From NCBI RefSeq assembly GCF_900116285.1, contig NZ_FPAJ01000001.1:1043135-1107134 (forward strand): DNA of 64,000 nt, in the 5' to 3' direction. Every line of letters starts with the position of its first letter. Position 1 is the first letter of the stretch. The notes under the pieces are model-generated. The model was not told the origin of the DNA. It saw nothing but the letters and a program-made list of their open reading frames with translations, and searched no databases. Positions 17,516-26,611 of this stretch are shown here, in pieces. This DNA is from Sulfitobacter marinus (GTDB lineage Bacteria > Pseudomonadota > Alphaproteobacteria > Rhodobacterales > Rhodobacteraceae). The translations under genes were made by a program, and so were the position numbers.

Positions 17516-18460
17516 TTATTGCTCCCTCAGGCGTGGGTTGAGAACGAAATACATCATGTCGGCAAATAGGTTCATCACGATGAAACCTGCCGCTGTGACC
17601 AGAACGACGCCCTGCACAACCGCGTAATCACGGTTGAAAACTGCATCCACGATCAGCTTGCCAAAGCCGGGGATGGTGAAAATCTGCTCGGTCAGGACGG
17701 CACCGGCAACAAGTTCGCCAAACAACAGCGCTGTCAGCGTCACGATCGGGGTCAGCGCATTGCGCAGCGCATGCTTGAGGATCACAACCCGCTCCGCCAA
17801 TCCCTTGGCCCGTGCCGTGCGCACGTAATCAGCGTTCATGACGCTTAGCATCGATGATCGCGTGTGCCGCATGAGAGTTGCGGCCAAAGCCGTCCCAAGG
17901 ACAAAGGATGGCATCAGCATTGTACGAACGGATTGCCAAATATCTTCGGACAAAGGCACGTAGCCCGAAGCGGGCAGCAATTGCCATTTCACCGACACCA
18001 GCAGGATCAGCATGATGCCAAGCCAGAAATTCGGTATTGAAAGCCCCGACAGCGCCACAAGATTTGCAATGTAATCTGTCGCGGTGCCTTTTTTGACCGC
18101 TGATAGAATGCCCGCGGGAATGCCAATCACCAAAGCAAAGATCATGGACATCACGGCCAGCTGGATTGTGACGGGCAGCTTTTGGCCCATCAGTTCAGTC
18201 ACCGGTTGGTTGGTGCGCAGGGAAACGCCCAGATCACCTTGAAGCGCGTTTCCGACCCACGCGAAATATTGCATCCAGATGGGATCGTTAAATCGGTATT
18301 TTTCGCGCAGCAACGCCAATGTCTCGGGGTCGCGCTCTTCGCCCGCCAGAACCAACAGAGGATCACCGGGCAATAATTTTTGCAGTGCGAACACAAAGAT
18401 CGAGATCAGCACGATCGTCGGCAAAGCAATCAGAATGCGTCGAAACAGAAACGGCAGCAT
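17516..18460 (-). CDS. Peptide-type ABC transporter permease (DppB family)
   Basis: Partner permease of the peptide-type ABC importer, 314 residues, of normal length. The N-terminal helix MLPFLFRRILIALPTIVLISIFVFAL, the family segment LPGDPL and the coupling motif DYVRTARAKGLAERVVILKHALRNALTPIVT at about residue 213 are clear. Its stop lies just before the DppC-type start, so the two are co-translated. Confidence 0.93.
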   Translation of the reverse strand: MLPFLFRRILIALPTIVLISIFVFALQKLLPGDPLLVLAGEERDPETLALLREKYRFNDPIWMQYFAWVGNALQGDLGVSLRTNQPVTELMGQKLPVTIQLAVMSMIFALVIGIPAGILSAVKKGTATDYIANLVALSGLSIPNFWLGIMLILLVSVKWQLLPASGYVPLSEDIWQSVRTMLMPSFVLGTALAATLMRHTRSSMLSVMNADYVRTARAKGLAERVVILKHALRNALTPIVTLTALLFGELVAGAVLTEQIFTIPGFGKLIVDAVFNRDYAVVQGVVLVTAAGFIVMNLFADMMYFVLNPRLREQ

Positions 18461-18517
18461 GTCAGTCCTTTTGTGTAAATGCCCGCACGGCAGCGATGTC
18501 CCGCGCGGGCGAAGGAA

Positions 18518-20038
18518 TTATTCCGTCCAGGTGACGCCTTCTAGGCGGATCATCCCGTCAGGATAGGCGGTAAAGCCCTTCATGTTGTCGCTGTAGGCCC
18601 AGATCCAGTTCACGTGGTACAGGAACAAACGCGGCAAATCGTCGAGCATAATAACCATTGCTTCGTCATAGAACGCTTTGCGTTCCGCCGTTGTCGGGGC
18701 GACCCGCGCGGCATTCATCAGCTCGTCCATCTTGGGGTTGGAGTATTTCGCGTCATTCAATCCGCCACCCTCGACCATGAAGGAGTGGTTGTTGCCATCC
18801 GGGTCGACGCGGCCCGACCAGCCGATCTGGCTTGCGGTGAAGTCGCCAGCGGATTGGTCGGCCAGCAATGTCGCAAACTCTTTGGAGGTCAGTTGGATGT
18901 TGATCCCCGCCTGCGCAGCCATCGCCTGCACCACCTGCATCACGGCAAGCGGCTCGGTCGAGTTTGGCACTTGCACTTCAAGGTCAATCCCATCTGCGAA
19001 ACCGGCTTCGGTCAAAAGCGCCTTGGCTTTTGCTACATCCGCCCCCTCGAGTGGCAGGCTGGCGTTGTACCACGGCGAGGACGATGGGAAGGACTGGTTG
19101 CCCGGCGCGAACGCGCCTTCAAAAACCACTTGGTTCAATGCTTCGCGGTCAATGGCATAGCTCAGCGCCTGACGCAGACGTTTGTCATTGCCCCAAGGAT
19201 TGTCGCCTTTTTCACCGTTGTTGATGTTGAAGGTGATACCCTGATAGCCGAGCGACACGGCGCTTTCGACGACGATGCTGTCATCGCCATTGGCCTGCGT
19301 CAAATCGGTGGCTGCCAGCCTCTCAAGCATGTCGATATCGCCCGATTGCAGGTTGGCCAAGCGCACGGTGGTGTCGGGGATCGGCAGGAACGTCACGGAG
19401 TCAAAGTGGATCTCATCCGCGTTCCAGTAGTCGGCGAACTTCGTTAGTACAATCTTGTCCTGCGCGACACGCTCGGTAAAGCTGAACGCGCCCGAGCAAA
19501 CGGGGTTCAAACCAAAATCCACGCCCGCTGCGTTTGCCGCCGTCGGGGACACCATCATGCCTGCGCGGTCCGCCAGTTGTGCCAGAAGCGTGGCATCCGG
19601 ACCCGCGAGGTTCAGCTTGATTTCATACTCTCCCGTCACTTCGGTCGAGGTGATTGATTTCAGCTCGGACTTGCGGCGCGACTCGTCCATGGTTTGCGAA
19701 CGTTCGATATTGGCCGCGACGGCCTCGGCATTGAAAGCGGTGCCGTCGTGGAACAACACGCCCTCGCGCAGTTGCATAGTGACCGACGTGCCGTCATCCG
19801 AGGTTACCCATGAGGTCGCCAGTTGTGGAATGATTTCCAGATCAGGGGTGATATCCACCAGCTTGTCGCACAAGGACGCATATACAATACGCCCCACAAA
19901 GGTACGTGATTGATCGGGATCAAGCACATCGGCATCAGATTGCAGCGCAATGCGCAGATCCTTGGCAAAGGCCGGGCTGGCGGTCAGCGCTGTGGCCCCC
20001 AACAAGGCGGTGATTACAGCAGTTTTTAAGTTTAGCAT
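18518..20038 (-). CDS. Peptide-type ABC transporter substrate-binding protein
   Basis: Periplasmic binding protein of the DppA/OppA class, 506 residues. It has a signal peptide (MLNLKTAVITALLGATALTASPAFA, then KDLRIALQSDADVLDPDQS). Family landmarks include GRIVYASLCDKLVDITPDLEIIPQLATSW and KRLRQALSYAIDREALN. Together with the ggt gene in the operon this suggests glutathione or gamma-glutamyl peptides as cargo, which is inference. Confidence 0.92.
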   Translation of the reverse strand: MLNLKTAVITALLGATALTASPAFAKDLRIALQSDADVLDPDQSRTFVGRIVYASLCDKLVDITPDLEIIPQLATSWVTSDDGTSVTMQLREGVLFHDGTAFNAEAVAANIERSQTMDESRRKSELKSITSTEVTGEYEIKLNLAGPDATLLAQLADRAGMMVSPTAANAAGVDFGLNPVCSGAFSFTERVAQDKIVLTKFADYWNADEIHFDSVTFLPIPDTTVRLANLQSGDIDMLERLAATDLTQANGDDSIVVESAVSLGYQGITFNINNGEKGDNPWGNDKRLRQALSYAIDREALNQVVFEGAFAPGNQSFPSSSPWYNASLPLEGADVAKAKALLTEAGFADGIDLEVQVPNSTEPLAVMQVVQAMAAQAGINIQLTSKEFATLLADQSAGDFTASQIGWSGRVDPDGNNHSFMVEGGGLNDAKYSNPKMDELMNAARVAPTTAERKAFYDEAMVIMLDDLPRLFLYHVNWIWAYSDNMKGFTAYPDGMIRLEGVTWTE

Positions 20039-20056
20039 AGGTCAGGTCCTCTCTGT

Positions 20057-21151
20057 TTATTGTTCGGTGTTGTGTTTTACGGTCCCACCCTCGACCGCAG
20101 CGCGGTACAGGGCAAACCGGGCTTCTGCGGCCTTGGTTTTTGGTTGTGGGTTTGGCAATGGTGCGGCACTGGCAAGGCTGTCCCAAAAGTGACATGCAAC
20201 CTGATGACCATCGGATGTATCGCCTTCCAGCGCAGGCCTGTCCGTCTTGCATATGGCCTGCGCATGCGGGCAGCGCGTATGAAAACGGCACCCCTGCGGC
20301 GGTGCGGCCGGGCTGGGCATCTCGCCCAATACGGTTGTCTTATCTCTGCCGGGCGTGCTGCCCATGACCGGGATCGACGCCAGCAGCGCCTGCGTATAAG
20401 GGTGACGCGGGCTGTCATATACCTGCGCTGTGGGCCCGCTCTCGACGATCTGGCCCAAATACATCACCGCGACACGGTCGCTCATGTGGCGGATCACGGC
20501 CAGATCATGGGCAATGATCACCAACGTCAGTCCCATATCGCGCGATAGGTCCCCAAGCAGGTTAATCACCTGAGCCTGAACCGAGACATCCAGCGCCGAT
20601 ACAGGTTCGTCGCCGATGATTAGCTTGGGGCCAGAGGCAAGTGCGCGTGCAATCCCGATCCGCTGTCGCTGTCCACCGCTGAATTCATGCGGATAGCGTC
20701 CCGCATATTCAGCCCGTAGCCCGACGCGGCGCAGTAAATCCGCGACCCGATCACGCCGCTGTTGCGCGCTCAGCTCGGGGGCATGGACCTCTAGCGGTTC
20801 GCCCACCAGTTTGCCCACGCTCATGCGCGGGTTGAGCGACGAAAACGGGTCTTGGAAAATGAACTGCATGTCTTTTCTGAGCTTGCGCAGGTCAGCGCCG
20901 CGCGTGTCGCTGATGTCATTTCCATCAAACAAGACCTTGCCCGAGGTCGGTGCCAAAAGCCGCATCAACGCGCGTGCCAGGGTTGATTTCCCACATCCGC
21001 TTTCGCCCACAATTGCGAAAGTTTCACCGCGTCTGACCTGCAACGACACGCCCGACACCGCCTGCACAACGGGTGCCCGCGAGAGCCAAGAGCTTGCATC
21101 GCCAAAATTTTTCACAAGGTCGACGGCGTCGAGGATGATATCATCTGTCAT
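20057..21151 (-). CDS. Peptide-type ABC transporter ATP-binding protein (DppF family)
   Basis: ATPase of the peptide importer, 364 residues. Walker A GESGCGKSTLARAL, signature FSGGQRQRIGIARAL and Walker B IGDEPVSALD are intact, and the C-terminal oligopeptide extension has the usual cysteine cluster (CRFHTRCPHAQAIC). The ATG at 21151 overlaps the stop of the upstream ATPase (ATGA). The open frame extends to 21283 but only over sequence of that neighbour, so the inner start was chosen. Confidence 0.93.
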   Translation of the reverse strand: MTDDIILDAVDLVKNFGDASSWLSRAPVVQAVSGVSLQVRRGETFAIVGESGCGKSTLARALMRLLAPTSGKVLFDGNDISDTRGADLRKLRKDMQFIFQDPFSSLNPRMSVGKLVGEPLEVHAPELSAQQRRDRVADLLRRVGLRAEYAGRYPHEFSGGQRQRIGIARALASGPKLIIGDEPVSALDVSVQAQVINLLGDLSRDMGLTLVIIAHDLAVIRHMSDRVAVMYLGQIVESGPTAQVYDSPRHPYTQALLASIPVMGSTPGRDKTTVLGEMPSPAAPPQGCRFHTRCPHAQAICKTDRPALEGDTSDGHQVACHFWDSLASAAPLPNPQPKTKAAEARFALYRAAVEGGTVKHNTEQ

Positions 21152-22173
21152 AGCGCCACCGACAGGTTCGCCTCGATTGGGGCGTAATGGCAGGCCACGT
21201 CGTGCCCTTGTGTGGTATTGGACAGCGGCGGCCGGACCTGGCAGCGTTGCGTGGCAAAAACGCAGCGGGTGCGAAAGCGGCACCCCTCTGGCATATTTGC
21301 AACCGAGGGCACGGTGCCTGGAACCGTTGCCAGTTTGCCCCCCGGCTTGTCCAGCTGAGGCATCGCGCTCATCAGGCCGATTGTGTAGGGGTGCTGAGGA
21401 TCGTTGAACACTTCGGCAACCGCGCCTCGTTCGACCACCTGCCCCCCATACATTACCGCAACGGTGTCAGCGATTTCCGCCACAACGCCCAGATCATGGG
21501 TGATCATGATCGTACCCATGCCTGTCTCATCGCTTAGATCGCGGATCAAATCGAGGATCTGCGCCTGTATCGTCACATCCAGCGCGGTCGTTGGTTCATC
21601 CGCAATCAGTATTTTGGGGTCATTGGCCAGCGCCATGGCGATCATCACCCGTTGGCGCATACCACCTGACAATTGGTGCGGGAATTCCGACAGTCGTTGC
21701 TCGGGATTGGCGATCCCAACGCGTTGCAACATGTGCAAAGCACGCGCCTGCGCGTCCGTACGACTGCCTGCGCTATGCTGCAAAATAGCCTCGATAATCT
21801 GGTTGCCGATGGTGAATGAGGGGTTAAGCGAAGTCATAGGTTCTTGAAAAATCATAGCGATGTCGTTGCCACGCATAGCGGTTGGCATGGTCACTTTGGA
21901 CAGGTCCAGCCGGGTGGCCTGAATACCCAAGATTCCCGATGAAATCTTTGCAAATTCAGTGGGTAACAGCCCCATTAGTGCCATTGCTGTTACGCTCTTG
22001 CCGCACCCGGATTCACCAACCACGCACAGAACTTCACCGCGTTTGACGGTCAGGCTAATGCGGTCAATGACATCGTTGGTTTGGCCTCTAAACCGCAAAG
22101 CCAGATCATGAAGAGACATCAATATGTCTTCGCATCCATCAGGTTGCTGATCTGGTTTAGCTTGTTTTGGCAT
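21148..22173 (-). CDS. Peptide-type ABC transporter ATP-binding protein (DppD family)
   Basis: First gene of the operon and the second ATPase of the importer. Walker A GESGCGKSVTAMALMGL, signature LSGGMRQRVMIAMAL, Walker B LIADEPTTALD and the C-terminal cysteine cluster (CRFRTRCVFATQRC) are present. The first ATG (22173) has GGGG about 12 bp upstream; an ATG at 22119 (MSLHDLALRF) gives a more usual family N-terminus, so the start is uncertain by 18 codons. A promoter and a nested palindrome lie just upstream. Confidence 0.92.
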   Translation of the reverse strand: MPKQAKPDQQPDGCEDILMSLHDLALRFRGQTNDVIDRISLTVKRGEVLCVVGESGCGKSVTAMALMGLLPTEFAKISSGILGIQATRLDLSKVTMPTAMRGNDIAMIFQEPMTSLNPSFTIGNQIIEAILQHSAGSRTDAQARALHMLQRVGIANPEQRLSEFPHQLSGGMRQRVMIAMALANDPKILIADEPTTALDVTIQAQILDLIRDLSDETGMGTIMITHDLGVVAEIADTVAVMYGGQVVERGAVAEVFNDPQHPYTIGLMSAMPQLDKPGGKLATVPGTVPSVANMPEGCRFRTRCVFATQRCQVRPPLSNTTQGHDVACHYAPIEANLSVAL

Positions 22174-22193
22174 CCGCAATTTATCCCCGTCAG

Positions 22194-22248
22194 CTTCGAA
22201 TCTACGCCTGAACCAATTTTATAATGGTTCAGGAAGATTCGAAGTCAA
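22194..22248 (-). promoter_or_regulatory. Promoter with nested palindrome ahead of the peptide/ggt operon
   Basis: On the minus strand TTGACT (22243-22248) and ATTATA (22220-22225) are separated by exactly 17 bp, a good sigma-70-type promoter. Superimposed are two nested inverted repeats: outer arms CTTCGAATCT/AGATTCGAAG (22194-22203 and 22235-22244) and inner arms CTGAACCA/TGGTTCAG (22208-22215 and 22225-22232). A regulator bound here would cover the promoter. The GntR protein encoded at the operon's end is the obvious candidate. Confidence 0.6.
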
Positions 22249-22250
22249 GC

Positions 22251-22666
22251 AATTATGCGATCAGTGCGCCCGGAGAGACGTCAACGGATAAGCTTGCACA
22301 AAAAAACATCACACACTCCATCAACCAGAGGTATTTCTGACGATTGAACACGGGATTCATGTATTCAGAACGCCCAAGCGCCCTTTACTGAGAGGCGGCC
22401 TTGGGTTTGAGAATATTGGCTGGATTGAATGCAGCATCGCACCCACGAGGAGAGCGTAAGTAAGATGAGAGCCGTGCTGCACAGAGGCAGGCTCCCAAAA
22501 TACTTAGGGACGACTGATATACTTAGAGGTCGAGGCTTAGCATTTTGGGGCGCTCAGCCGCTTCAAAGTGTTAAACGCAGGCTGGACGACCATCCGGCCT
22601 GTCCCGATCACCCATTTCGTCGGGATACCATAAATAAAACAGCAGGTTGGCCAAGATCATCAGGCC
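22251..22666. other. Gap without a recognisable gene
   Basis: No frame here has a family I recognise, and the longest open frames look like chance. A weak stem (CCCAAG at 22373-22378 with CTTGGG at 22400-22405) is visible. The gap separates two minus-strand operons. Confidence 0.4.
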
Positions 22667-22704
22667 AACGCCGCGCCAAATCATGTCGATTGGCGCGGCG
22701 TTTT
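22667..22704. terminator. Stem-loop just beyond the HIBADH-like gene
   Basis: AACGCCGCGCCAA (22667-22679) and TTGGCGCGGCGTT (22690-22702) form a 13-bp GC-rich stem with a 10-base loop. On the plus strand it runs into TTTTG. It starts four bases past the stop of the minus-strand gene at 22707, so it most likely ends that operon, although the T tract is on the other strand. Confidence 0.55.
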
Positions 22705-22706
22705 GT

Positions 22707-23597
22707 TCAGCGGTTTTTCAAACGATCCGCAAAGTAATCGAGAAGTTCCGGCACCATCGCATCACCACGCCCTTGAGCGTCAGCATCACGCAATGCGCCC
22801 AAAGCGCCCGCAGCCATGATCGAGGGCGCGCCCGCATCCTTGGTCATCTGATCGTAGTACCCAACATCCTTGCCTGCATTGCGAATGGAAAACGCAAGCT
22901 TTGTTGGATCACCTTCCAGCGCATAAGCCGCCATAAGGTCCATAAAGACAGAGCCGAGCGGCCCGGCGTGCATCACCTCGTATAGGTCCTTTCGGTCAAC
23001 CCCAACGATGTCAGCCATCACAAAACCTTCGGCCAAAGCGCTTGCCACGGTCTGACCAAAAAAGTTGTTGATCAGTTTGATCGCATGCCCGTTGCCAAGC
23101 TGGCCAAGGTGAAAGACGTTCTCACCGAGATCTTTGAGAACCGGCAACACGCGATCGTAGGCGTCTTTGTCACCTGAACACATGAGGTTGATTTTGCCCT
23201 CAAGTGCATGGCTCGGCGTCCGCCCGATCGGCGCATCCAGATAGGTGCAGCCAGCCGCGGCAACTGCGTCGCCCATCGCTTTGGTTGATGCGGGCAAGGA
23301 GGTCCCAAAATCGATAACAACCTTGCCGGCGGTCAGACCCGCGATAACACCATCGTCGCCCTGTAGCCGCCCCTCAACCTGTTCGGAGGTACCCATGCAC
23401 AGCATGACGATATCACTGTTCTGCGCGACCTCTTTGGCGGACGAGGCCTCGCGCGCGCCACGCGCAATGGCTTTGTCGATTTCCGTGCGGTCGCGGTTGC
23501 CCAGGACAGTTACGTCATATCCTTGATCTTGCAGCCGCGACACCATTGCCCCGCCCATCAATCCAAGACCGATAAATCCGATGTGTGGTTTTGTCAT
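22707..23597 (-). CDS. 3-hydroxyisobutyrate dehydrogenase-family oxidoreductase
   Basis: NAD(P)-dependent beta-hydroxyacid dehydrogenase, 296 residues. The Rossmann motif GFIGLGLMGGAMVSRL is at residues 6-21, the substrate-binding segment (YLDAPIGRTPSHALEGKI) near 118, and the catalytic lysine lies in GNGHAIKLINNFFGQT near 167. The family oxidises short 3-hydroxy acids (3-hydroxyisobutyrate, tartronate, threonate and others); the exact substrate cannot be read from sequence. AGGAGA stands before the ATG. It appears to be the last gene of the TRAP-dioxygenase operon. Confidence 0.88.
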   Translation of the reverse strand: MTKPHIGFIGLGLMGGAMVSRLQDQGYDVTVLGNRDRTEIDKAIARGAREASSAKEVAQNSDIVMLCMGTSEQVEGRLQGDDGVIAGLTAGKVVIDFGTSLPASTKAMGDAVAAAGCTYLDAPIGRTPSHALEGKINLMCSGDKDAYDRVLPVLKDLGENVFHLGQLGNGHAIKLINNFFGQTVASALAEGFVMADIVGVDRKDLYEVMHAGPLGSVFMDLMAAYALEGDPTKLAFSIRNAGKDVGYYDQMTKDAGAPSIMAAGALGALRDADAQGRGDAMVPELLDYFADRLKNR

Positions 23598-23606
23598 TTT
23601 TGTCTC

Positions 23607-23834
23607 CTATATGACGGTGCCGATTTGCCAGGGGACGAATACGAAATCGCCCAAGCCTTGCGCCTCGGATTTGGTTTCTGTTCGTGACGCGGCCCTTAGG
23701 ACCGCAGCATAGATTGTGCGCCCTCTGTTCTCAACACGGGTGCCGTAGCCCCATCGCCCCCCTTGCCCGATCTTCAGCCGTCTGCACGAAACGGTAGCAT
23801 TGTTAGTCGGGTCAAGCTTCAACACCGAGATCAT
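23607..23834 (-). CDS. Possible small protein coupled to the PhyH-type gene
   Basis: This 75-residue frame starts with an ATG that overlaps the stop of the PhyH-type gene (ATGA) and ends nine bases before the next start. It fills an otherwise empty gap of about 230 bp inside the operon. The product (MISVLKLDPTNNATVSCRRL... ending VPWQIGTVI) is basic and beta-rich in appearance, with no family recognised. The coupling geometry argues for a real gene; lack of a homologue argues for caution. Confidence 0.4.
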   Translation of the reverse strand: MISVLKLDPTNNATVSCRRLKIGQGGRWGYGTRVENRGRTIYAAVLRAASRTETKSEAQGLGDFVFVPWQIGTVI

Positions 23835-24778
23835 GCGCAGTAAGGGCCATCAGACGGCCAACGGTGCTGTGGAATATGTTCGCTTTGGGATAATTGAATT
23901 TTTGCATCTTTCCACATGTCGCGCCAGACTTTCCAATCCCGAAGCTCTGTTTCCGGATCACTGCGAGACCGCGCTACAAAACTTGGGAATTGATCACGCC
24001 CTGTGGATTGGCCTGTCACATTATAACGCAAATCAAACGACCAGCGGTATCCGTCCGATGTGTTGGACAGGCTGGAATGCGGCGTCAGCGGGTGAAAAAT
24101 AACGGCACCGCCTGCTTTGACGGGTGTTGGAACTGCGCCGTCCTTTGGCAGGTAAGTATCAGTGATACCCGTTTGCTTGAGCGTGCAATGAGGCAGCATT
24201 TCATCGCGCATGCCTGGCTTTACTTGTAGGCACCCGTTTTCAACCGTGGCGTCTGTAATCGCCAGCCAGACCGTCACCATCTCGGTCTCATCTGCGCTTT
24301 CGAGCGTTACGCCTTTGTCCTGATGCCAATCGGTCGCTATGATATGGGCGCGGATTTCATCTTCCGCGACCCGATCCTCGGGCGGCTTGATGCGCACGTG
24401 CTGGATGGGATTGGACGTCAGTTCCGGCCCGATCAGGCTTTCGATGATATCCAACAAGCGCGGATGCGTCGCCATATTAAACACCGCAGGCCCGATGTGC
24501 ATCGGCGTCTGGGCCGTGATGTCTGCATGCGGCAGCGATATATCCAACGGTTGATACCAATCAAACCCGCCACGATATGCCACGTCCAACATCTGCCAAA
24601 AGCCTATGCCGGGTGTTGCTGCGGGCACCAGCCTCTTGGCGTGCCAAGTGTCATAAAGCGTTGCCATCAGCTCTGCGTATTCTGCTTCTACCGCCGCCCG
24701 TGTCGCCGTATCGACCACATCGTCAATCACGAGATATCCGTCGCGATTGAATTGGTCTATTTGGACTTGGGTCAGCAT
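23831..24778 (-). CDS. Phytanoyl-CoA dioxygenase (PhyH) family protein
   Basis: Fe(II)/2-oxoglutarate-dependent oxygenase of the PhyH family, 315 residues. The metal triad is likely the His and Asp of TDWHQDKGV (near 170) and the distal His of FHPLTPHSS (near 255), with a 2-oxoglutarate-binding arginine in DGYRWSFDLRY. The N-terminus (QIDQFNRDGYLVIDDVVD) is typical. Family members hydroxylate many small molecules; the substrate is presumably what the neighbouring TRAP system imports. It lies 12 bp after the TRAP large permease gene. Confidence 0.85.
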   Translation of the reverse strand: MLTQVQIDQFNRDGYLVIDDVVDTATRAAVEAEYAELMATLYDTWHAKRLVPAATPGIGFWQMLDVAYRGGFDWYQPLDISLPHADITAQTPMHIGPAVFNMATHPRLLDIIESLIGPELTSNPIQHVRIKPPEDRVAEDEIRAHIIATDWHQDKGVTLESADETEMVTVWLAITDATVENGCLQVKPGMRDEMLPHCTLKQTGITDTYLPKDGAVPTPVKAGGAVIFHPLTPHSSLSNTSDGYRWSFDLRYNVTGQSTGRDQFPSFVARSRSDPETELRDWKVWRDMWKDAKIQLSQSEHIPQHRWPSDGPYCA

Positions 24779-24790
24779 GGTGACGGCTCC

Positions 24791-26611
24791 TTACAGCAGC
24801 AATGTTACAATGCTCGGCCAGATAAGCAGCACAGACAAGGCCAACAGTTGGACACCGATGAAGGGCAGGAAACCCTTGAAGATGTCGACCAATGTGATGT
24901 GCGGCGGAGCCACGGATTTGAGATAGAACGCCGCTGGCCCAAAGGGCGGCGACAGGAAACTGACCTGCATGTTCATACAAAACAGCACCCCGAACCAGAC
25001 CGACACGTGCTTGGGGTCCAACGTTCCGATCAGGCCGATTTCCTCAATCGGGAGGCGTTTTACGATAGGCAAGAATACCGGAATAATCAGCAAAACGATA
25101 CCGACCCAATCCATGAACGCGCCCATGAACAGCAGGATCAGCATCATGGTCAGCAACACCAGCATCGTTGGCATTTCCGACCCGACGATCAGGTTGGCGA
25201 TGTAGTTCGGCCCCCCTGCCAGCGTGTATGCGCCCGCCAAGGCTGCAGCCCCGATGGTGACCCAGATAATCGTACCTGTGGATTTCAGCGTGCGCATCAT
25301 TGCGTCCCACAACAGCCCAACACTGGCCTCACCGCGCAGTAATGCGATGACGAGAACAGCAAATGCGCCCATGCCCGCGGCCTCAGTGATGCCGGTAATG
25401 CCGCCATAAATGGACCCCAGAACAACGCCAATAACCGTGATCGGGGGAACCAGCCCTTTGCCGTGCTCCCACCCGATGGCAGTACGTCTGGCCCCGAAAA
25501 GCCCAAACGCCAACGCCAATCCAATGGCAACGGCCCCCGCAATGTACGGGATGTGATGGGGCATCCCCATAACGATGGGGTCTTCGCCCTCTTCCAGAAT
25601 GTTTTGACCGAAGATCGTAAAGAACAGAACCCGGGCCAACAGCAATGCGGCAAAGCCCGCGCCAAGCACGCTCAGGAACGCTAAAAATGCTTGCCCTTTT
25701 CCGGATCGTGACATCAAGAACATCAGGCCGGTTATGATGAAACCAAAGATCACCGTCTTGGGCCGCCCCGCAACCATTTCGCCCAATGTCGGGATTGACA
25801 CAGTCAGTATCCAGCCCACCAAGAGGGTCAGCAACATCACGGTAAAGGCGGTCCACAACGCGCTAAAGACCAGCTTGGGCGCGGCCGAGATCCCAACCTC
25901 GGAGATGCCGCCATCGGGCGGGTCTTCAGGCAACGGTGCCTGACTGTGATCCAAATTCACCCGGATCAGGATGTAGATAATGATCATCGACGCAAGCATG
26001 AAACCGGGCACAAACGCCCCCGTGAACAAAGCCTTGATCGACGTCTCGGTGATCAACCCGTAGATGATGAGGACAATCGAAGGCGGGATCATCGTGCCCA
26101 AGGACCCCGAGGCACAGATCGTGCCAATCGCGAGGTTCTGGTTATAGCCAAGGCGCAGCATTTGCGGCAGCGCGATCAGGCCCAGCAGCACAACTTCGCC
26201 CCCAATAATCCCAGACATCGCAGCCATGATGACAGCCATCAAGGACGTCACAATCGCCACGCCGCCACGTACCCGTGCCAACCAGAAATCAAGTGCGTTG
26301 TACATTTCCTTGGCGATGCCCGAACGCTCAAGCAGTGCCGCCATGAAGATAAACAACGGCACGGATATGAGGACATATTCGGTCATCAGATCGAATATCT
26401 TCTGCGTCAGAAGATAAAGGGCCCCCGTCCCCGGGTTGCCCGTCAGCATCCCGTCCCCAATGGTCCACGGCGCGGTCAGGATGGTGGGTTCGAACTTCAA
26501 CACCAGTACCAAAAGCGCAAGTACGGCAGATGCAAATCCAAGTGGCATACCAATCGCCAGCAAGACGATCATGCCCAAGACGACGATCATTGAAATTGAG
26601 CCAATATCCAT
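24791..26611 (-). CDS. TRAP transporter large permease (DctM family)
   Basis: Large membrane subunit of a sodium-driven TRAP importer. At 606 residues it belongs to the long class of DctM proteins, with extra membrane segments around residues 240-370 compared with the roughly 430-residue short class. Hydrophobic helices run throughout; the conserved AMSGIIGGEVVLLGLIALPQML and CASGSLGTMIPPSIVLIIYG segments are clear. It shares one base with the small permease gene (TAATG-type overlap). Confidence 0.92.
   Translation of the reverse strand: MDIGSISMIVVLGMIVLLAIGMPLGFASAVLALLVLVLKFEPTILTAPWTIGDGMLTGNPGTGALYLLTQKIFDLMTEYVLISVPLFIFMAALLERSGIAKEMYNALDFWLARVRGGVAIVTSLMAVIMAAMSGIIGGEVVLLGLIALPQMLRLGYNQNLAIGTICASGSLGTMIPPSIVLIIYGLITETSIKALFTGAFVPGFMLASMIIIYILIRVNLDHSQAPLPEDPPDGGISEVGISAAPKLVFSALWTAFTVMLLTLLVGWILTVSIPTLGEMVAGRPKTVIFGFIITGLMFLMSRSGKGQAFLAFLSVLGAGFAALLLARVLFFTIFGQNILEEGEDPIVMGMPHHIPYIAGAVAIGLALAFGLFGARRTAIGWEHGKGLVPPITVIGVVLGSIYGGITGITEAAGMGAFAVLVIALLRGEASVGLLWDAMMRTLKSTGTIIWVTIGAAALAGAYTLAGGPNYIANLIVGSEMPTMLVLLTMMLILLFMGAFMDWVGIVLLIIPVFLPIVKRLPIEEIGLIGTLDPKHVSVWFGVLFCMNMQVSFLSPPFGPAAFYLKSVAPPHITLVDIFKGFLPFIGVQLLALSVLLIWPSIVTLLL

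Noticed and set aside
18614..19447. 277-residue plus-strand frame inside the peptide-binding protein gene
   Set aside because: Antisense to a clear periplasmic binding protein; no domain seen.
22429..22737. 102-residue frame in the gap before the HIBADH-like gene
   Set aside because: No ribosome-binding site or family recognised, and it runs into the convergent gene and its hairpin.
24323..25342. 339-residue plus-strand frame over the PhyH and TRAP permease genes
   Set aside because: Spans two genes on the opposite strand, is rich in His, Gln, Arg and Asp as expected of a shadow frame, and has no family features.
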